Shown piece after piece: positions 4,117 to 8,377 of a stretch of 8,377 nt of DNA (positions within the stretch are counted from its first letter, which is position 1; each line of letters opens with the position of its first letter). A model generated the notes under the pieces. It made no database searches. It was not told where the DNA came from and worked only from the letters and a program-made list of their open reading frames with translations. Made by a program: the position numbers and the translations under genes. This DNA comes from Chloroflexota bacterium (lineage in GTDB: Bacteria; Chloroflexota; Dehalococcoidia; Bin125), in assembly GCA_026707335.1 (NCBI GenBank), contig JAPOXB010000210.1, positions 1 to 8,377 on the forward strand, written 5' to 3'.

Positions 4117-6205
4117 CGCGCTCCTCCGACGGCCGCGGGTGGGGCGCGCCCGCCTGCGACCGCGCCAGCGGGTCGGGCTCGTGCGCCGGCGCGTGCACGA
4201 CGTCGGCCAGCATGCGGCGCACCGCCCCCTCGAAGCCCGCCTCGACCAGGATCGTGAGCTCGTCGCCCACTTCGAGTGCGACGCTCCCGCGCGGGATCAC
4301 GACGACGCCCTGCCGCCGGATCGTCGAGATGACCGCCTGCTGCGGCAGCGGCACCTCCTGCAGCGAGATTCCCGCCAGCGCCGAGCCCGGCTCGATCGTC
4401 GTGTCCACCTGCTCCGCGCCCACCAGCCGCCGGATGGGCGCGCGATCCTGGCGCGGGGCCGCCGGCCGCGTACTGCGCGCGAAGGCGGTCAGCACGTCGC
4501 GCTGCGTGACCATGCCCAGCAGCCGCGTCTGGTCGAAGCGCGCCACGACCGGCACCTGGCGCACGTCGGCGTCGGCCAGCATCGCCACGGCGTCGCGCAG
4601 CGAGTCGTCGGGGTAGACGTGCAGGGCGTAGCGCCTCACGATGTCGGCCGCGTGGACGCCCTCGTGCGCGCGCTCCAGCGCGGCCGTGACGTCGGTCGCC
4701 GTGACCAGCCCCTGGAAGCGCCCATCCTCGTCGGTCACGGCGACGGCGTTGCCGCCCGCCCGGCTCAGCACCATCGCCAACTCGTCCAGGGTCGCGTCGG
4801 CGTCGACCAGCGGCACGTTCGTGCGCATCGCTTCGACAACGGTGATCTGGTCCATCGCGGCGCGGCTGGGCTCCTCGCGCAGGCGCACGCCGATGCGGGC
4901 CAGCTTGATCGAGTACACCGTGTCGCGGGTGATGATCTGCGCCACGCCCGTGGCGATCGCGACGGCCGTCATGAGCGGCAGGATCAGCTCGTAGTCGCGC
5001 GTCAACTCGAAGACGATGAACAGCGACGTGAGGGGCGCGCGCGCGGCCGCCGCGAACACGGCCGCCGTGCCGACGACCGCGTAGGCCCCCGGCGGGGCCG
5101 TGTTGTCGGGCGCGATCGCCTCGAAGCCCGCGCCCATCAGGCCGCCCAGCATCGCGCCGACGAACAGCGCCGGCGCGAACAGCCCGCCCGACGAGCCGCC
5201 GCCGATCGTGAGCGACGTGGCCAGCACCTTGAGCACCAGCAGCAGCCCCAGCGTGCCGACGGTGATCCGGCCCTCGGCGGCGTCCTCGATGACGTCGAAG
5301 CCGATCCCGAAGATCTCCTGGTGCCAGAAGCCGATCGCGCCGACGGCGAGCATCGCCAGCGCCGGGCGGGCCAGCGCCGGCATGCGGATCGCCGAGATCA
5401 GGTCCTCGGCCAGGTAGACCAGGCGGAAGAAGAGGATGCCGACCAGCGCCGCGGCCAACCCCAGCAGCGCGTAGAAGCCGATCTCGAGGCTGGAGACCAA
5501 CTCGTAGCTGGGGATCGCGATGCCCGGCTCGCCGCCCACGATCGCGATCGCCACCAGCGTCGCGATCACGGAACTCACGACGACCAGCGTGAAGTTGCGC
5601 ACGTTGAAGCGCCGCAGGATCACCTCGAGCGCGAAGAAGACGCCCGCGATGGGCGCGTTGAACGACGCCGAGACGCCGCCCGCCGCCCCGCCCGCCACCA
5701 GCAGCGTCATCATCTCCGGCGGCTGCCGCATGACGCGGCCCAGGCTCGACGCCAGTGAGGCCGAGACCTGCGCCACGGGCCCGATCTGCCCCACCGAGCC
5801 GCCGGAGCCGATCGTCACCGCCGAGGCCAGCGCCTTGGCCGGCGCCACCCGGGGCCGGATGCGGCCGCCCTGCGTCTCGACGGCGCTCATCACTTCCGGC
5901 ACGCCGTTGCCGCGCGACTCGGGCGCGAAGCGGATCACGATCCAGGCCACCGGGATGGCCGCCAGCACCGGCACCCAAATGATCATCCAGCCGCCGCCGA
6001 AGCCGGTCAGCACGCCGCCGAGGTCGCCCAGCAAGATCTGGTCGAAGGCGTCCACCAGCTCGCGCAGCGCGACGGCGCCCAGCCCGGCGATCAGCCCCAC
6101 GACCAGGGCCAGCAGGAACGGCACGAGGCTGTCCGGCACGGGCAGCCGGGAGAGGGGCGCCGGCAGAGCCGGCAGGGTGCGATGCGGTCGCGAAAGAAGA
6201 CTCAT
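4109..6205 (-). CDS. ClC-family anion channel/transporter with CBS pair and RCK_C (TrkA_C) domain
   Basis: This 698-residue membrane protein moves Cl- or related anions across the inner membrane. The ClC core spans about 25-435. It contains GNGVPE (99-104, in place of GSGIP), GSGGSVGQIGPVAQ (133-146), NAPIAGVFFALEV (183-195), GGGSSGGLFAPAL (335-347) and the helix-R Tyr431. Two CBS motifs follow (about 453-512 and 520-578), then an RCK_C domain (about 588-668) and a Pro-rich end. The core is unusual: the gating glutamate of GREGP is Ile141 (GQIGP), and the internal proton glutamate position is Val195. Passive or uncoupled transport is therefore more likely than Cl-/H+ exchange. The CBS and RCK_C parts suggest control by nucleotides, possibly c-di-AMP, by analogy with other RCK_C proteins. 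The ATG at 6205 lacks a Shine-Dalgarno site but lies about 20 nt below a promoter. It heads the operon with DUF2203 and the methyltransferase. Confidence 0.95.
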   Translation of the reverse strand: MSLLSRPHRTLPALPAPLSRLPVPDSLVPFLLALVVGLIAGLGAVALRELVDAFDQILLGDLGGVLTGFGGGWMIIWVPVLAAIPVAWIVIRFAPESRGNGVPEVMSAVETQGGRIRPRVAPAKALASAVTIGSGGSVGQIGPVAQVSASLASSLGRVMRQPPEMMTLLVAGGAAGGVSASFNAPIAGVFFALEVILRRFNVRNFTLVVVSSVIATLVAIAIVGGEPGIAIPSYELVSSLEIGFYALLGLAAALVGILFFRLVYLAEDLISAIRMPALARPALAMLAVGAIGFWHQEIFGIGFDVIEDAAEGRITVGTLGLLLVLKVLATSLTIGGGSSGGLFAPALFVGAMLGGLMGAGFEAIAPDNTAPPGAYAVVGTAAVFAAAARAPLTSLFIVFELTRDYELILPLMTAVAIATGVAQIITRDTVYSIKLARIGVRLREEPSRAAMDQITVVEAMRTNVPLVDADATLDELAMVLSRAGGNAVAVTDEDGRFQGLVTATDVTAALERAHEGVHAADIVRRYALHVYPDDSLRDAVAMLADADVRQVPVVARFDQTRLLGMVTQRDVLTAFARSTRPAAPRQDRAPIRRLVGAEQVDTTIEPGSALAGISLQEVPLPQQAVISTIRRQGVVVIPRGSVALEVGDELTILVEAGFEGAVRRMLADVVHAPAHEPDPLARSQAGAPHPRPSEERDG

Positions 6206-6231
6206 GAGCCGGCGGAGGCGAGCACGTTTCG

Positions 6232-6260
6232 ACGCTACTGCCGGAGTCGGCCCCGTTCAA
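6232..6260 (-). promoter_or_regulatory. Housekeeping-type promoter for the ClC operon
   Basis: On the minus strand, TTGAAC (-35, plus 6255-6260) is followed after exactly 17 nt by TAGCGT (-10, plus 6232-6237). The predicted RNA start is near 6225, giving a leader of about 20 nt. The intergenic region (6206-6302) also includes a GC-rich stretch after the lipoprotein stop. That stretch has a loose hairpin, 6270-6275 with 6287-6292, but no T-run, so I do not call a terminator there. Confidence 0.5.
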
Positions 6261-6302
6261 CCTGCGCGCGCGGGCCGGGCCTCGCCGCCCGCCGGCGCGG
6301 GG

Positions 6303-8063
6303 CTAGAACGGGCAGATCTGCTCCGAGCGGAACTCGGGCAGCCCGAAGCCGAACTGCTCCCAGAACGCGTCCCACTCGGCGGCGCGCGGGGCCAGCACGT
6401 CGTTCAGCGCGGCGCAGCCCGCCGCGGCGTCGGGGTTGGCGATGATCGCGCTCAGGTAGGCCGTGGCCATCGCGCCGACGAGTCCGCCTCCGGCCGCCGC
6501 CGCCTGCGCCAGCGAGGTGGCCGCCGTCGCGTCGCCCAGTTGCAACTGCGTGATCGCCGCGCGCAGCGCCGCGACCGCCATCAGATCCGGCCCCGCGCCC
6601 GGCACGAACTCGTCGAGGCCGGCGTCGCTGGCGGCCTGTCCGTAGAGCGTCAGCGCGCCCACGTAGTCGCCCGCGGCGAAGGCGGCGTTGCCGTCGGCGA
6701 TCACCCAGACCCGGAACGTCGTCGGCAGGCCGACCCGCGCGATCTCGCCGAAGCCGCCGCCCACGGCGCTGTAGACGAACTGGAACGGACGCGGCGGTCC
6801 GGCCCCCACGCTGCCGTAGGTGCCGCCCTCGATCGTCAGGTCGGGCACGCCGTCGCCGGTCACGTCCTCGAAGGAGAAGCCCGTCACCGTGGGCGCCGCG
6901 ACGTTCGCCGCGGCGTTGCGGTAGCCGTCGCCGTCGCGCACCAGCAGCCGCACGATCGTCGTGCAGGTGTTCGCCCCGCAGGACGTCTCGCCGTACAGCA
7001 CGTCCCGGCGTCCGTCGCCGGTCATGTCGACGACGTTCAGCACGAAGAAGTCCTGTCCGCCGCCGAAGGCCAGGTTGTGGTCGAACGCCTGCCGCCAGCG
7101 GGTGGGCTGGTTGGGGACGGGGTCGTAGATGACGAGGTTGGCGTCGGTCAGCGAGCCGTGCTGCGGCCGGCCGGGGTCGGTGAAGATGGCGACCAGGCTG
7201 AACAGTCCGTCGGCGTCCGTGTCCACCAGGTGGAAGCGGTCGCCGCGGGGCAGCACCGGCATGGCCCAGGCGATGAACAGCGGCTCGATCTCGTCCACCT
7301 CGGTGCGGTCCTGGAACCAGGGCAGCGCCGTCGTCGCGAAGTCGGCCAGCCTCGCGGGCCGGCTCGGGACATCCTCCACCGTGACGTCGCTGCCCGGCTG
7401 CGGGATGCCGCTGGGCGAGAGGCCGGTGACCACCACCGGGGCGGGCGGCGGGTCCGCCTCGTCGTCGCTGGCCTCGTTGGCGTCGTCCTCCGCGGCGGCG
7501 GCGTCCCCCTCCTCGCCGTCGCTCGTGCCGTCATCGGCGGCGGCGTCCTCGCCGTCGCCCTCCTCGTCGGTCGCCGCCGCGTCCTCGTCCTCCTCCGGCT
7601 CCCCGCCGGGGAGGCTCAGCTCGTCGCCGACCTGGAGCAGGTCGGGGTTCTCCAACTGGTTGATCTCGGCCAGCACGGCCGCCGTCGTGCCGAAGCGGAC
7701 GCCGATGTCGCCCAGCGTGTCGCCGGGCTGCACGATGTAGGTGCCGCCGCCCCCGGTGACGGGCGTGGGCGTGTCGCTCTGCACCGCGACGGTCGCGCCG
7801 CCGCCGGCCGAAGGGCGCTCGCCCTCGGCCTCCTGCTCGGCGTCGGCGATGGCCGCGTCGGTCGCGGCGCGATCGGGGGCCGGGCGGGCGGGCGCCGGCG
7901 GGTCTTCCGTTGTGGTGGCGGCGGGTTCCGCGGCGGATGGTTGCGTATCGGTCGCGGTGGCGGCGTCGGTGGTGGCGGGTTCGTCGTCGCCACAGGCAAC
8001 GACGGCCAGCCCCGCGAGGAGCAGCGCCACCAGGATGAGCATCGAGAAGGATCGTCGCGGCAT
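6303..8063 (-). CDS. LysM-domain lipoprotein with calcium-loop (VCBS/FG-GAP-like) repeats and TPR-like C-terminus
   Basis: This 586-residue secreted lipoprotein is anchored at the membrane and probably touches the cell wall. From the ATG at 8063 (GGAG 5 nt upstream) comes a short basic n-region (MPRRSFS), a hydrophobic core and the lipobox VVAC, lipidated at C24. A Thr/Ala/Pro linker follows, then a LysM peptidoglycan-binding domain (about 108-152; YIVQPGDTLGDIGVRFG and NPDLLQVGDELSLPG). Next is an acidic, Ala-rich spacer (154-204). The body carries three Asp-rich loops like VCBS/FG-GAP repeats: DTDADGLF, DMTGDGRRD and DVTGDGVPD, in about 281-410. The end (from about 457) looks like a TPR helix pair, GNAAFAAGDYVGALTLYGQA. 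Cysteine pairs at 362/367 and 550/584 could form disulfides. A GTG at 8111 would add 16 residues ahead of the signal peptide and is less likely. The ligand is unknown. Confidence 0.92.
   Translation of the reverse strand: MPRRSFSMLILVALLLAGLAVVACGDDEPATTDAATATDTQPSAAEPAATTTEDPPAPARPAPDRAATDAAIADAEQEAEGERPSAGGGATVAVQSDTPTPVTGGGGTYIVQPGDTLGDIGVRFGTTAAVLAEINQLENPDLLQVGDELSLPGGEPEEDEDAAATDEEGDGEDAAADDGTSDGEEGDAAAAEDDANEASDDEADPPPAPVVVTGLSPSGIPQPGSDVTVEDVPSRPARLADFATTALPWFQDRTEVDEIEPLFIAWAMPVLPRGDRFHLVDTDADGLFSLVAIFTDPGRPQHGSLTDANLVIYDPVPNQPTRWRQAFDHNLAFGGGQDFFVLNVVDMTGDGRRDVLYGETSCGANTCTTIVRLLVRDGDGYRNAAANVAAPTVTGFSFEDVTGDGVPDLTIEGGTYGSVGAGPPRPFQFVYSAVGGGFGEIARVGLPTTFRVWVIADGNAAFAAGDYVGALTLYGQAASDAGLDEFVPGAGPDLMAVAALRAAITQLQLGDATAATSLAQAAAAGGGLVGAMATAYLSAIIANPDAAAGCAALNDVLAPRAAEWDAFWEQFGFGLPEFRSEQICPF
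7452..7604 (-). repeat. Low-complexity acidic Glu/Asp/Ala spacer within the lipoprotein gene
   Basis: About 51 residues (154-204 of the lipoprotein) are almost only Asp, Glu, Ala and Gly, coded by repeated GAC/GAG/GCC/GCG/GGC triplets. It separates the LysM domain from the calcium-loop body. Such triplet-rich DNA can change length by slippage, so strain-to-strain length variation would be expected. Confidence 0.7.
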
Positions 8064-8097
8064 GCGGACTCCAGCGCCGACCCCAGCCACCGATGTC

Positions 8098-8103
8098 AGT
8101 TTA
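8098..8103 (-). promoter_or_regulatory. Candidate -10 box (TAAACT) for the lipoprotein gene
   Basis: TAAACT on the minus strand would start RNA near 8091, leaving about 28 nt before the ATG at 8063, which has GGAG. No matching -35 is seen at 17 nt. A TTGCCA hexamer at 8144-8149 (minus) pairs better, at 16 nt, with TACCCG (8122-8127), a weaker -10. Either could serve; the evidence is motif only. Confidence 0.3.
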
Positions 8104-8119
8104 GCGCCCACCGGGGCCC

Positions 8120-8165
8120 GGCGGGTACCCGCCCGGCGCCACTTGGCAAGACGACCCCGGTCGTC
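8120..8165. repeat. Cluster of three short palindromes between dut and the lipoprotein gene
   Basis: A 14-bp perfect palindrome, GGCGGGTACCCGCC, lies at 8120-8133. CTTG-G-CAAG follows at 8142-8150. GACGACC and GGTCGTC flank a 2-nt centre at 8150-8165. They fall directly after the dut stop and ahead of the lipoprotein start. They could be a factor-dependent terminator for dut or operator dyads; no T-run follows on the minus strand. Confidence 0.4.
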
Positions 8166-8186
8166 GGTCGGTTCCCCCGCCTCAGG

Positions 8187-8377
8187 CTAGCGCCCCGTCG
8201 ACCCAAAGCCGCCGGGCCCCCGCTCCGTCTCCGACAACTCCTCGACCTCCTCGACTTCCGCCAACTCCACCGGCGCGACGACCAACTGCGCGATTCGGTC
8301 CCCCTGCCGGACGGTGAACCCGCCCTCCAGCGGACACGACATGTTGACCAGCAGCTCCCCGCGGTAGTCCGCGTCGA
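8187..8377 (-). CDS. dut: dUTP diphosphatase (dUTPase), C-terminal part only; 5' end beyond window
   Basis: The visible 62 residues are the end of a trimeric dUTPase, which splits dUTP to dUMP and pyrophosphate to keep uracil out of DNA and supply dTMP synthesis. Seen in order are the motif III end DADYRGEL (normally I/V-D-x-DYRGE), whose Asp and Tyr shape the uracil pocket, motif IV GDRIAQLV, and the glycine-rich flexible arm RGPGGFGSTGR (motif V) that closes over the nucleotide. An acidic stretch, ELAEVEEVEELSETE, links IV to V. The stop TAG lies at 8187-8189. Identification is firm from these three motifs; the N-terminal motifs I and II are outside the window. Confidence 0.96.
   Translation of the reverse strand, partial: DADYRGELLVNMSCPLEGGFTVRQGDRIAQLVVAPVELAEVEEVEELSETERGPGGFGSTGR

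Noticed and set aside
3707..5758. A 683-codon plus-strand open frame opposite ClC, DUF2203 and part of the promoter-distal operon
   Set aside because: Its translation is Arg/His/Gln/Asp-rich low-complexity sequence with no domain. It lies antisense to genes with clear family motifs, so it is a by-product of high GC3.
6261..6302. Rho-independent terminator after the lipoprotein gene
   Set aside because: The region is GC-rich and can form a loose 6-bp stem with an 11-nt loop, but no T-run follows on the minus strand.
8064..8111. GTG at 8111 as the lipoprotein start
   Set aside because: It adds 16 residues in front of a standard basic n-region and would place a likely -10 box (TAAACT) inside the gene. 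ATG 8063 has GGAG at normal distance.

Overview
This is a chromosomal window from a very GC-rich bacterium in which nearly every codon of the real genes ends in G or C. Several traits fit a Chloroflexota (Dehalococcoidia-like) genome: a DUF2203 protein, an ECF sigma factor with an RskA-type anti-sigma factor, a LysM lipoprotein, a signal-less BtuF-like protein, and promoter -10 boxes placed for leaderless mRNAs. A deep-branching Actinomycetota cannot be excluded. No RNA gene, mobile element, CRISPR array or phage gene was seen; this looks like ordinary core and accessory chromosome.

Layout. Positions 1-1012 (minus) hold most of a BtuF-like metal/corrinoid-binding protein with a Lys/Ala-rich tail, cut by the left edge. 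A 169-bp divergent promoter region follows. The plus-strand block 1182-2950 encodes an ECF sigma factor, its translationally coupled membrane anti-sigma factor, and a 52-residue single-helix membrane protein that has its own TATAAT box and no leader. That small gene ends in a CTAG shared with the convergent minus-strand operon. Read in transcription order, the operon is ClC chloride transporter (6205-4109), DUF2203 protein (4116-3688) and SAM methyltransferase (3687-2947). Upstream on the same strand are a LysM/calcium-loop lipoprotein (8063-6303) and the 3' end of dut (dUTPase), cut by the right edge.

How the parts may work together. The sigma/anti-sigma pair is a self-contained envelope-to-transcription switch: the anti-sigma ectodomain is unusually histidine-rich, with an HxxHxxH motif, so a metal-linked signal is a guess worth testing. 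The ClC protein carries a CBS pair and an RCK_C domain for cytoplasmic control. It lacks both the gating and the internal proton glutamates, so it is more likely a passive or differently coupled anion pathway than a classical Cl-/H+ exchanger. The clearest unusual items are this ClC filter change, the short leaderless membrane gene, the matching leaderless geometry at the sigma gene, and the histone-H1-like tail on a substrate-binding-protein fold.
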